From positions 21,172,540 to 21,236,539 of the forward strand of contig NC_066517.1 in NCBI RefSeq assembly GCF_024679095.1: a DNA stretch of 64,000 bases, read 5' to 3'. This stretch comes from Eriocheir sinensis (lineage: Eukaryota > Arthropoda > Malacostraca > Decapoda > Varunidae). The position numbers and the translations under genes were made by a program. Below, in pieces: positions 1-13,981 of the stretch (position 1 is the first letter of the stretch; every line of letters begins with the position of its first letter). The notes under the pieces are model-generated. The model ran no database searches. It saw nothing but the letters and a program-made list of their open reading frames with translations, and was not told the origin of the DNA.

Positions 1-40
1 AGTAGAAAAGGGAGAATAACATAGGCGTAAAAGGACAGAC

Positions 41-43
<3 letters not shown>

Positions 44-115
<72 letters not shown>
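44..115. repeat. (CA)n microsatellite
   Basis: About 36 uninterrupted CA units. Confidence 0.98.
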
Positions 116-117
<2 letters not shown>

Positions 118-873
118 ACACACAAACAATTCTTTTCTCAAACACACAAGTTCCGGGAAAGAGCTGTTTCGGATAACAACTTTCTCGGACTCTCGCAACG
201 CCAAATAATTCATATCCCGCTGAAATCTGATGCGGAAAACTGGATTCAAACAAGGAGAGCATGGGGCACGCGAGGACCACACTTTCCTTGCCTAGACCCA
301 CAACGCTCAAAGGTTTCTGTGTTACAAGGTCAAGGTCAAGGACTTTTCCGCAACACCATACGGCCTTACTGAGAGAAGGTGTGGAAAAAGAGGGTGATAA
401 GATTAAGAGAGAACTAATGAAAAAGAGGAGTGAGGATGATAGGAAAAAGAGAAATAAAGAGAAAGAATCGGAAGTGAACAGGATGACAGAAATAGAAAAA
501 CAGAATGTACGATAGGATGATAAGAGAACGAGAAAATTGAAATGAAAGGTTGCTGAGATACGTAAAGAAAAGAGAAGTGAGAAGATAACTCGAAGAACAG
601 AAAAAAAGGAAAAACAAAAGAGTAAAGATAAAATCGAGCCTCTAAAACCACTTCATGCTCATAGCCTCATTTCATGAAATTGAAGGTTGCTCCCTGGCCC
701 TTCCCGTGACAATGATTTCATAAGCCGCTAAAATCTGGCTCCAAAAAGGGAATTTAAACGGCGATGAAATGGGAAATGTAAATCAACGTTGCTTATTAGT
801 TTCTTTATTAACGTACTTCCAGGAAAGCTTAAAGTTACTGAGAAAAGAATATGGCGTTGACAGACAAGATTTA

Positions 874-3660
<2,787 letters not shown>

Positions 3661-3805
3661 CTCGCCCACCTGGCCTCACTGGAATTGGCGTCCACCACAC
3701 GCTCCAAGTCCTTTGAGCACAGCAGGCGTACGTAGTGCAAGGAATCGCCGTTTGACACCTGTTAAACCGTGCCCACGTGGTGACTGATCTCTTCCACGAT
3801 CAGAA

Positions 3806-4090
3806 TTAAGCTGTGGTGAGCCCAGGCACACACTTCGAAGAAGCGGCGGCCATAGTGGTCGTGGCGTTGCCACTCTGTCCAGCACCCTCAGACACGGCCC
3901 GAAATAGTCTCACCAACGTATTGTGGTCGGGCTGAATTGGTGCTGGACTTCCCTGATGGGGAGTTGCAGTTGCCCGCTGCTTTGTCTGCGCTGTGGGAGG
4001 CGGTGTGAAGTTCAGGGAGGCTTCTGCATCTTCAAGGAAGCCGGAAATCTCCTCGAAAGCCGTCAGGTCACGATGTGGTGTATCTTCCAT
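3806..4090 (-). pseudogene. unknown broken ORF, possibly transposon-derived
   Basis: 94 codons beginning MEDTPHRDLTAFEEISGFLE, proline/threonine-rich in the middle. Composition is coding-like and more GC-rich than its surroundings. Near its end another frame takes over (FFEVCAWAHHSLILIVEEI, then after one stop NGDSLHYVRLLCSKDLERVV to about 3662), which suggests a frameshifted and stop-containing longer gene. I do not recognise the family; a decayed gag-like protein is one possibility. Confidence 0.3.
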
Positions 4091-4545
4091 GATGCAGCTG
4101 TCTACGTAGGGCCGAAAACTACGCCATATATGAGGTTTAATGATAATAGTGTGGTAGTCCTTGGATTATTGGTTGAACCACAATAATACTAAGCAAGGGG
4201 ATGTGTAACCAAGTGTACAGGCCCAAGCACCAAACTGATTCCTGTACACTTAGCCGAGCACGCGAACATCATCACCACTGGGAACATGATAATTACTGAT
4301 GCGTTACCGTACACTCTAACCCTACAGTATGGGACGTAGGTAATTGGCCGGAAGAGAGGGAAAAGATGGAGGTCCAAATAAGAGTGTTGCATGACATAAG
4401 TATGAAACCCGGACGAGAGCACAGTAATAAGTGGAAATGGTTGTGTTAGAGAGAGCGGATGAGTGGCAGGTGGGCAAGGGGAAGGTAACTGGCACAAATG
4501 AGTGTGAAGTGCGAGGTAATTAAGGTGAGAAGAGAAGCACCATTA

Positions 4546-4547
<2 letters not shown>

Positions 4548-4633
<86 letters not shown>

Positions 4634-4636
4634 ATT
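4548..4636. repeat. (TA)n microsatellite
   Basis: About 44 TA units with a single interruption near 4620. Confidence 0.98.
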
Positions 4637-4741
4637 TTTATATGGAGCTGCAGGGAGAAAATAACATGGAAGGAGGTGAAAAAATAGTGATGAGAGGAGA
4701 GTGAGGATGACAGGTGGACAAGCTGAAAGAGAAGGGAAGAG

Positions 4742-4784
4742 GTGGAGGAGGAGGAGGAGGAGGAGGAGGAGGAGGAGGAGGAGG
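4742..4784. repeat. (GGA)n microsatellite
   Basis: About 14 GGA units. A (GA)n tract follows at 4909-4940 and (CT)n at 5104-5142. Confidence 0.95.
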
Positions 4785-4901
4785 GTGTGTATGTGACAGC
4801 TAGGCCACCACCAGAAAATTACAAAATAAAACACAAACAAAAAAATGGAACATGTAAATTTCCCCTTGAAAAAAGAAAAGAAAACGAAAGAAAGAAAACA
4901 A

Positions 4902-4944
<43 letters not shown>

Positions 4945-5101
4945 AAGCCAATCCAAGTTCCCAAAGCGACTAAAAACGTGTATAAACTCTAAATTGGACG
5001 GCAATCTTCAGCCACTTCATCTTACTCTCTCCTCCTCTTCCTCCTCCTTCTTTTACAGTCTCTTTCCAGTAACTTTTAATCCATATGTAGATGACTTACT
5101 A

Positions 5102-5143
<42 letters not shown>

Positions 5144-5247
5144 GTTTGTGTGCTTAAGCTTTCCATCCATTTATCACTAACAGAAAAAAGTAATAGTTAC
5201 GCGCGTTCTATGTATCGTCCCCGTGGAAAACTATCATCACGCAGTCC

Positions 5248-5465
5248 TTAACCCGGTAGCAGCGAGGGGCCAAATTTGTGGCTTTACCGTGTAGCAGCGA
5301 CGGGCCTAATTTGTGCCATGATATAAACCCCCCCAGAATAGATGATACATAATCTGATCACAAATGCTTTGATATATATTATTAAACAGTTTGTGTGAGG
5401 TGATTTTTTCTCATTTTTCTCGCTTGGAGGGAACATTAAGAAACATGATCCCCGCTGCTACCGGG
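5248..5465 (+). mobile_element. TTAA-flanked MITE, copy 1
   Basis: Starts TTAACCCGGTAGCAGCG and ends CGCTGCTACCGGG in inverted form; the right TTAA is mutated to CCTT. The left end is partly duplicated internally (5285-5315). The core shares ccatgatataaacccccc and aaacatgatccccgctgcta with copies at 41857 and 52863. TTAA targets and CCC-starting TIRs point to a piggyBac-type mobiliser (inference). Confidence 0.8.
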
Positions 5466-6218
5466 CCTTCCTCGAGTGACGGCACGGCGTGGGAGTTTTC
5501 ATCATCAGCAGCAACAGTTCGGCGAGGGCCAATTAGCGAAAACGTTTAGATGAGGGAAGTATTTTTAATTGCACTCAATATCCGGCGTGCGCGAAAGTTC
5601 TTCATGAGAACTTGTCGTAACTCGGCCAAAATTACAATTAGTGCCGAAACTCTTGGTATTTCAGGAAGGGCTGGCTTCCTGTGTCGCTGGAATGGATTAT
5701 AACAGCAGTAGTAGTAAAAGTAGTAGTATTAACATCAATAAAACTCATATCACTACTAATATTAACAACAAACATAACAAAAATAATAATGAAAATAATA
5801 AGTACTATAATACCACCCATCACCAAGAGCACCACCACCACCACCACCACTTACAGCAACAAGATAAGGTATGAAGTAGGAACACGTATACTTAATATGC
5901 TCGGAATTTCTTATAGGAGGTACTCGGGAGGTGCACCCTAAGATATGCCTGCAACATCCTATCCCTGGTATCAGACTGCGTTGCTCCAGGCTCATCGTGC
6001 GAAGGAAGATCTACGAATTAAATTAAAAGTGGAAAATGATCACACACCCATCCACCCACCCACCCACACACACACACACACAAACACTAATTACAGTCAT
6101 ACACACAATTATTTCCATTACACACACATTATTATTGTTACATACACATACACACAAAATTATAATTACAAACAAAAAATCGCAGCAATACAGAGGAAGA
6201 AATGGTGTGAGTGTGTAT

Positions 6219-6220
<2 letters not shown>

Positions 6221-6293
<73 letters not shown>
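6221..6293. repeat. compound (GT)n(GA)n microsatellite
   Basis: GT units switch directly to GA units at 6243. Further CT tracts at 6391-6436 and 6549-6594, CA at 6066-6081 and 6599-6616. Confidence 0.97.
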
Positions 6294-6297
<4 letters not shown>

Positions 6298-6390
6298 ACA
6301 TTTCTCTCTTGAGGCGGAGTATCAATCTCTTTCTTTTTGTCTGTCTGTCTGTCTGTGTTTGTCTGCCTGTCTGTCTGTATCTGTCTTTCC

Positions 6391-6437
<47 letters not shown>

Positions 6438-6546
6438 ACTGATCCATTACCCTGGGATTACAGCGGACCTAGAATAATAAAAATAGAAAAGTTCATGGTT
6501 TAAAAGTTTGAAAAAAGTAAAAAAGACGGGCAATCAATCAGCCCGG

Positions 6547-6596
<50 letters not shown>

Positions 6597-7513
6597 GAGC
6601 ACACACACACACACACTCCACCACCACCACCACCACCAGACAGACCTGTCGTGCCCTGGCTTCGGTAAACGTGTCAAGGAATGTCACCCACTTGGTCTCC
6701 TGTTCAACTATTTACCTGAGCGCCTAATAACGTTACGTAACAGTAGCACACGTGGCTGGCTACCTGGATAACGAGGCTGAAGAGGGAAATTGGATTATAT
6801 ACAGGTGACTTATTTTATTTTATCTAACTTGAATTAACTGACACAGGGAGGAAAGAGGGGCATATAGACAGGGAGAGGTGGTATTAGTGCTGAAAACAGG
6901 AGAATTAGAAGTAGGAGGTACAGGATAAGTAGGAAGAAGAAACATGGAAACACGGCAACATGGAAGGCCAGTAACGAGAGAGTCTGTTTGGTTTTAACGT
7001 CGATGCTGCTTTGGTGATGAAGCAAATTCGTTAGGCACGATTGTGATCTGCGGAAGAGATTAATCAAAGCATTCACTGCACGAATGTACGAACACGTTCA
7101 GCTCATTTTGTGACGGAACAAAGTAAAGCGGTAAACGTGATTTCCTTAACAGATATGTGAACTAATTAAACTGTTAGCCGTGGCGGTGGTACGGATGCTG
7201 GAGGATAATGAGGTAAGGTAAGGTTGGGGGCATACACTATAGCTGCGCGTGGCCTCAGTGCTCATCTCCTTTGCAGTTCCCCTTCATCCTCCAGTGGGAT
7301 ATTATTAAAGGTGGTGTTAGTGGTGGTGGTGATGATTTTCCTTTTGGAGGAATAAAGGAAGGACTAAAATTAGGGAGAAGAAGAGGAGCAGGTGGAGGAG
7401 GCAGATTTAACACGAGACAGCCTTAAGAAACATTTTCATTGACCCAAACAGCGAACCAAGAACACTGAAAATATATCCTGCCTTCCTTTTCATTATTCTC
7501 CTCCTCCTCCTCC

Positions 7514-7515
<2 letters not shown>

Positions 7516-7563
<48 letters not shown>
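7516..7563. repeat. (CT)n microsatellite
   Basis: About 24 CT units flanked by CCT repeats. Confidence 0.97.
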
Positions 7564-7567
<4 letters not shown>

Positions 7568-7839
7568 TCCTCCTCCAGCTGTGTGAAAGGGAAGGGGCCA
7601 AGAGGGGGCCAGTCTCTCCCTTTTCTTAACTTCCTCTATATTGGCTATGAAGATTAAGCCAAACTTCCTGATCACGGACGGCCAATTTTCCTCCAAAGTT
7701 GTTAAAAAGTGTCTTATTTTGTTCGGGAAGGGAAGGACGTGTATCATTATGATGCTGTTCGAAGGAGGTATTATATTTACTTGAACAAAAATTTTCATAT
7801 ATTCTACCTTTATTTTTTGCAACGACGATTATAAATTTA

Positions 7840-8720
7840 TCGACGCTGTTGTATGGGGAAGCAGGTGTTATCATCATCTCCGGCATCCTCAGGTGTATAA
7901 GCTTTACCTAGTTTAATTTTTGAATATGTTTGACCTCTATGGATCTGTACGTGTCTAGGCTTTACATGGGATGAGAGATGTTATAATACACGTTTTTTTC
8001 AGGTGTATTAATTAATTCTACCTGGTCTAAATCTTTATCGTAACTTACCTTTTACTAGGCTACAACACGGTATTTAATGCATAATGTCATCATATTTCTG
8101 TTGCACGGGAAAGCAAGTGCGTCATTACCTGGTGTTTTATCAGAAACATCAACTCTACTAAATTCTAATAACGGCTATCCTTTATCAAATTACCTCATGA
8201 TATTTATTGTTCCTGTCTCGTTTCTGTCGTGTGAGGAGGCAGGTGTTTCATTATCTAAGACTTCCTCGAGTATATTAACTTTACCTGGCTTATATATCAG
8301 TTATTTTTCACCTATATTCATCATCCTTACGATATGCTTCTTACACCTGTATCAGCTTTGTTGTATGGAGGAAGAAGCTTAGTAATTATCTAGCAGTCTT
8401 AAGGCGTACAAACATTACCTAACCTAAATCTGAAATATTCACAAGTCTTGCATCATCTGCCTCTTATTTTTGTGACAGACGAAGGCGTATCATTCATTAT
8501 ATCTAAGGTTTCATCATGCATAATGGCTTGAACTAGTTTAACAATCAAAATTATGACTTCTATTAAACAACCTCACGAATCATTTCTTGCACTCAACTAT
8601 ATCGATTTTCTTGCGGGGAGGAAGAATGGGTGTCATTATCCAATGTTTCCTCAGATCATATTAATCTTACGTTCCCTAAACCTTAATTGTGTTTACCCTT
8701 AATTAATATACTGCACGGCA
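7840..8720. repeat. eroded tandem array, period about 110-145 bp
   Basis: A module of gaggaagcaggtgtcattat, cttcctcaggtatattaa and tttacctagtttaa recurs at about 7862, 8118, 8238, 8374, 8483 and 8625. No open frame is conserved between copies, so the 101-codon ORF here is not a gene. Confidence 0.55.
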
Positions 8721-9769
8721 TATTTCTTGCAATTGCCTCGATATCTTTCTTTCTGAAGTAAATTAAGTTTGACCCAGATCTTATAATTACAGAATGCGTA
8801 TATCAATTAACCAAACACAAAATACTTTTTCGCGCTTGTAAACCTTTTCTTGTTACAAGGAAGCTCATCTATTTACGGCAGAGACAGGCAGGCCAAGATC
8901 TAATTGCTGGACCGATCGTAAAAGGAAGGAAAATAAGGCAACAAAGAGTAATATAAAACAACAAGGCCTTATTATTGGCCCAAACGTAAAAAGCAAGAAA
9001 GAAAAAGTCTACAAAGTCATATAAAACACCAATGTCTCAATTACTGGGCCCAACGTAATTATGAAAAAGAAAAAGGGCAATGCAGAATTTCATAAAATCG
9101 CCCAGCAAGTAGATCAATAAACAAGAAAAAAACTGATGACGCTGATAGACAACGTGTTAATTAAATCTGAAAAGTGTTTATCGAGGTCTTCTTGAAATTA
9201 TGTCCCGGTTCCATTACCAAGCGATCATCCTTGCACCAGTCCCGCTTCCTGCCCACGAGCACCTATCCATCAAAGGCACTTATTCCCAGACGCTTTCATC
9301 TCGCACAGCAAACATTCCCAAGGCCACAAACAAGATTAGTCTGGTTATTATCAGTGCTTTTTCCACATCCTTGGTGCAGAATCCTTGTTAACCTTTCACT
9401 GGGCTCAAACAACTACCTACCACGGGAATACTAACACAGCCTCTTCTAAAGCCTTGTCAAATGTGGGTGAGCAAGTCCAGAGAGTTTTTGAGAATATGGG
9501 TCAGAGATACACATTTAGTATAGAGATGGAGAGACCGTACCCTTATAGAAACGTATGAGAGATGGATAAAACACATATAAGACGGCTGAGGAAGAAGTGA
9601 GTATATGAAAGAAGGAAGAAAGGAATGATGAAAATACATACATAAATAAAGATACGTAAGACGAACGTTATATGTGTGGGTGTGTAAGCCACAAAATGTT
9701 TGAGAATATGGATCTAAGGTTGCGAGATTTTCTTTCACAATTGCTTCTTCCTCCCTCCTGCTCCCTCCC

Positions 9770-9771
<2 letters not shown>

Positions 9772-9850
<79 letters not shown>
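9772..9850. repeat. (GA)n-(CT)n inverted microsatellite
   Basis: About 22 GA units, four bases (tttt/c), then about 16 CT units; the two halves are complementary and could form a hairpin. Confidence 0.97.
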
Positions 9851-9853
<3 letters not shown>

Positions 9854-11213
9854 TATGTTTAAGCTCTGAGAAGGAAGTTACCTCTTACACGTGTCTCCTT
9901 TTAACCTCGAAGGACCCAGCATCAATAAGCGCGTCTTATAAGCGCGTCTTTTCACCATTATTCGTCCTTTTACTCAATTTCAGCTAAGGATCCTGCTCTT
10001 CAAACGCGCGTCTTTCTAAAAATACTTCTAAGAAAACTCTACATCATTGAATGAACCACTCTTTTCAACTTTTCCTCCTTTTTTCTTGCACAATATCTAA
10101 TCTAAGCTTGCAATTTTAGACGGTATTTCACACCTTTCATATCTGTTTCTTTTTCATTCTCACTATTTCCCTCTCTTAATAACTTGAAATGTAACAAGTT
10201 ATATTTTCACTCCCTCTACTTTACCTTCTAACTTAAGCATTTTCCACTCCCTTTCCTCTCACATCTTCTCTTCTCTTCTCCCCTTTCCTCTCGTAAATAA
10301 AATTGTGAAGAGTTATAATTCCACTCCCTTTACCTTTCCCCTTTAACTAACAAATACCTCCTCCCTTTCCCCCTTACCTCTTCCTCTCTCCTTCCCTCCC
10401 TCCTCCCCTGACTTGAAATAATTACCCTTCGTCCCAACAGTATAAAGTTTCCAGTCCTTTAATCATAACAGACAAGTTGCCTTTCAACACCTTAATTACT
10501 TCCAGCCCTAAGCAGATATTACGGTGACAGATTGACCCACCTGACCGTTCCTTCTTTTCATTCCCCTCCTCTCATCCAACTTCTAGGAGTAATTAAAAAA
10601 GGGTCCTATCGCTTTTTCATCCCAACCTACAACGCTTTTTTTTTATCATTTTGATATTACGCAACCTACTTTAGCTGTTAAACCTTCCCTTCCCTCATCC
10701 GACACGTTTTTTTTTATATGATGCCACACGCTAATACAAGTATTTTTTTCTAACTGTTCTTTTCCATTTCAAAGCACTTCCCTTCCTATTAATCAAGTTC
10801 CTATATCCATGAATTCACCAGTTTACACTTATAAAGTCCCCTCCTCACGTCCACCTTTAAAATATAAACTAAAATAAGGCTATTTGTTTCACCCCTCCGT
10901 ACCTTCCCTCTTTAAACAATATCCTTCCTTGAACGTTCACATATATACCAGTCCGGATTTACTTTCTCTTCCCTCCATTACGTGAACCTTTTCAGTGTAG
11001 CTAAAAAAAAGCGTCACTATTTTTACTGGGCTAATTCCAACATAAAACACTTTTTTTTTCCATTTAAAGATTACGTTTAAAGAAATGCCCTATGAAAATA
11101 TCAGTCTATTCTACTTTTCCTTCCTCACATCAACTAGTTGAACATACCATGATATTATGTTACCTTTTTACACCAATTTTCCTTCACTTTAAACACTTTA
11201 TTATGTTAGTCTT
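9851..11213. other. pyrimidine-rich and AT-rich DNA, no gene seen
   Basis: Long C/T-rich plus-strand composition with many tttcccttcc-type words and no open frame above background. Confidence 0.6.
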
Positions 11214-11236
11214 AATATATATATATATATATATAT

Positions 11237-11308
<72 letters not shown>
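11214..11308. repeat. (TA)n microsatellite
   Basis: About 47 units, one interruption (agat) at 11237. Confidence 0.98.
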
Positions 11309-11312
<4 letters not shown>

Positions 11313-11500
11313 AAAGTCCTTTCAATCCCTCCTGCGTGGTACTTTGAGGGGTTTAAATGTCCAGTGAGGATTACTTCCGTTCACTCGAATTTTACATTTT
11401 TAAACCCTCGATCCTTTCCTCCTCAAAGTCCTTTCAGTCCATCTAGCGTATTACTTTGAGATATTTAAGCATCCAGTGATGATTATATAAGTTCACACAC
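11313..11500. repeat. two-copy tandem duplication, about 115 bp
   Basis: aaagtcctttcaatccctcc and on to gtccagtgaggattac recurs as aaagtcctttcagtccatct and catccagtgatgattat. It ends just before the exon at 11522. Confidence 0.6.
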
Positions 11501-11521
11501 TTATTTTCTTTGCACCTGCAG

Positions 11522-11660
11522 AGTACCTGTCCCACTCACGGTGTATCAAGGAGGTGCGGACAGACTGGGATCGTTGTCATCTGCAGTTCAAACACCTGGT
11601 GGGCAAAGAACATTCGAAGTCCAACCTGACGCAGAGCCAACGTGACCACAACATATGCTG
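11522..11660 (+). CDS. penultimate exon, unrecognised cysteine-containing protein
   Basis: 139 nt between a good acceptor (ttttctttgcacctgcag) and a gtgagt donor. Read with two bases of a split codon first, it encodes YLSHSRCIKEVRTDWDRCHL then KHLVGKEHSKSNLTQSQRDH and NIC, with no stop and normal coding composition in otherwise AT-rich, repeat-filled DNA. It ends with TG of a split cysteine codon completed by the exon at 13717. An N-glycosylation sequon (NLT) and paired cysteines suggest an extracellular protein. I do not recognise the family. Upstream exons were not found in this window; they may lie to the left or be too short to see. A tandem duplication of about 115 bp (11313-11500) sits directly before it. 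Confidence 0.6.
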
Positions 11661-11736
11661 GTGAGTCAGGGACAGACACACGCAAACTCAGATAGAGCTA
11701 CAGACACACAGATAGACATACAAATAACTCACACGA

Positions 11737-11741
<5 letters not shown>

Positions 11742-11811
<70 letters not shown>

Positions 11812-11816
11812 CACAC
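11742..11816. repeat. (CA)n microsatellite in intron
   Basis: About 36 CA units with one GC change, within the intron between the exons at 11.5 and 13.7 kb. Confidence 0.97.
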
Positions 11817-12120
11817 GAGGACGCTCCCTAACGAATCCAAACAGATCAAGACAAACAGAACACAATTTCGGGTACATTAACTCGATTAGCAGTGAAGCCT
11901 TCCCATGCTCCTCCATTGCCTCCATCTCCCCTCCTGCTTCCTTCCTTCCCTCCTCTAATCATTTTGCCGCCTCCTCATCCTCCTCCATTGCCTCCACCTT
12001 TCCTCCTGCCTCCTTCCTTCCCTCTTCTAATCATTCTGCCGCCTCCTCCTCCTCCTCCACCTCCTACTCTTCCTCCTCCGGCTTTCTCTCATTTGCAATA
12101 TCCTCACTACGGCTCACTCA

Positions 12121-12121
<1 letters not shown>

Positions 12122-12175
<54 letters not shown>
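12122..12175. repeat. (CA)n microsatellite in intron
   Basis: About 27 CA units. Confidence 0.97.
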
Positions 12176-12177
<2 letters not shown>

Positions 12178-12954
12178 GCAATTATCTTTCCTCACATACC
12201 ATACAGGCTTGCATATTTTATTTTTCTCTCGTTGTCTTATCCCTCTAAGGTCACTACTTTTTGGCCTTCCTCCTTCCTTCCTCCTTCCTTTATTTACGTT
12301 TAGTTTCCTGCATCCTTTTACTCCTCCTTTCTCTTTTATATATCTTCCTACCTCCTTCCCTTCAGCTCTTTCTCTCCTACAATTAATTTTCCCACCACAG
12401 CATTCTTTCTTTCTGCAATCTTTTCCTCCCTCTTCTATATTTTTTCCCTTACTATCTACCACTCGAACACTTTTCATCCTCCCACAAATCCCCTTGTTTT
12501 CCCCCTAACATACGTTCCTCTTCCTTTCCGCCCCTCCTTTTCTTCGTTAAGCTTCTTTCTTCCAAAGTATCCCTTCTTTCCTCCCTCCACCCCTCTCTCT
12601 TCCTCTCCTCCTTCCTCCATTAATCGATCCCTTTCTTCGTTCGTCTGTCCGTTTCTCCTTGAACTGAATTGAATAGAATTTGTTATTTAGCCAAATGAAT
12701 ACAGCATACATCAATAACACAATAAACTTTTACATTGGCTGAGACTATTGAGAGTAGAAATAAAAACTTTCCAGAAAGGCCCCAACAGAAGTACCCACTT
12801 GATACTCCAGTCAAGTTTATGTTAGTAAATTAGTTAAAATAGATTTGTGAATATTTTTTTATGAACACTGAAAAAGGTAGTTGAAATTTGACAGTAATAT
12901 GTAAAAATTTCATAATTACAGACGTTGATACACACACAAGATATAAAAACAGAC

Positions 12955-12956
<2 letters not shown>

Positions 12957-13027
<71 letters not shown>
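12957..13027. repeat. (CA)n microsatellite in intron
   Basis: About 35 CA units; followed by pyrimidine-rich repeats (tccctccatccatccc type) to about 13700. Confidence 0.97.
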
Positions 13028-13030
<3 letters not shown>

Positions 13031-13716
13031 AGCAGAGGCTCCTTTCCTACTTCCAGCAATTTCTCCCTCCATCCATCCCTTATTTCGTCCGTCCGCCGGT
13101 TTCTCCTTTCTTACTTCCAGCAATCCTTCCCTTTTTTCCATTCCTTTGTCCCTCCTTACCTAATTCCAGCAATTCCTCCGTCCCTTTCTCAAACTTACTC
13201 CCTTCCACAACATACCTCCCTCCATCCCCCCACCCATCAGAGTTGCTAAATTATCGTACTCAAAACATCGCATTTATCAGTTCCAGGGCCCAAAACTTTC
13301 TTACGCACACAGATAACGAAATACCAGTTAAAGTTCTCGTTAAAAGCATTACATATTGGCGTTTGTTTGCGATAGCTGTGACTCAGAAACCAGAATATAC
13401 GATGTGCTGAGTGCCTGAATACGATAATTTGGTAACCCCGCCACCTAACCATTATTTCGTCCGTCCGTCCGCCTCCCTTTTCCCGCTCCCATCTATCCCT
13501 CCGTCCCTCCCGCAACATAGCTTCTTTCCTACTCACCATCCATCCCTTTATCCGCCCGCTCGTCTCTCCCTTCCGACCTCTAGCAATCCCTCCGTCCCTT
13601 CTTCAACATAACTTTCTCCCTACCCAACATCCATCCTGTTTTCCCCAAGTTCGTCTTTCCTTTCTTTCTTCCAGGAATCCCTCCGTCTCTTCTTCAAAAC
13701 TTTCCCCCTTCCACAG

Positions 13717-13981
13717 CATACGCGCACGGCTCCTGAACTGCGTGTACGGTACCGGCTTCCTCAAGTGTGGGCGTCTGGAGGCGATATTCCTGCAGAAGAT
13801 GACGGCGACGCTCTCCTACAGCGACGTGCATCAGGAAAAGTGTAAACGCGTCACCCTCAGCACCTGCTCCCACGCAACACACGCTACGAGACCCTCCTCC
13901 TTTAATATCTTCCTCCTCCTTCTAGTCTGCCTCCTTCCCGGACTCAGATTCGCAACGCAAGATGATGGTACTGGAGGTTGA
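13717..13981 (+). CDS. last exon, cysteine-containing protein with hydrophobic C-terminal segment
   Basis: 265 nt after a pyrimidine-rich acceptor (cccccttccacag). It joins in phase to the exon ending at 11660 and runs to a TGA at 13979-13981. It encodes IRARLLNCVYGTGFLKCGRL, EAIFLQKMTATLSYSDVHQE and KCKRV, then a Ser/Thr-rich stretch, a hydrophobic run (FNIFLLLLVCLLPGL) and RFATQDDGTGG. The late hydrophobic segment after a Ser/Thr-rich spacer suggests a GPI-anchor signal or a single transmembrane anchor, but the eleven polar residues after it are longer than usual for a GPI signal. The two exons together give about 134 residues with at least seven cysteines. The family is not recognised; the exon structure is inferred from splice sites and phase. 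Confidence 0.62.
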
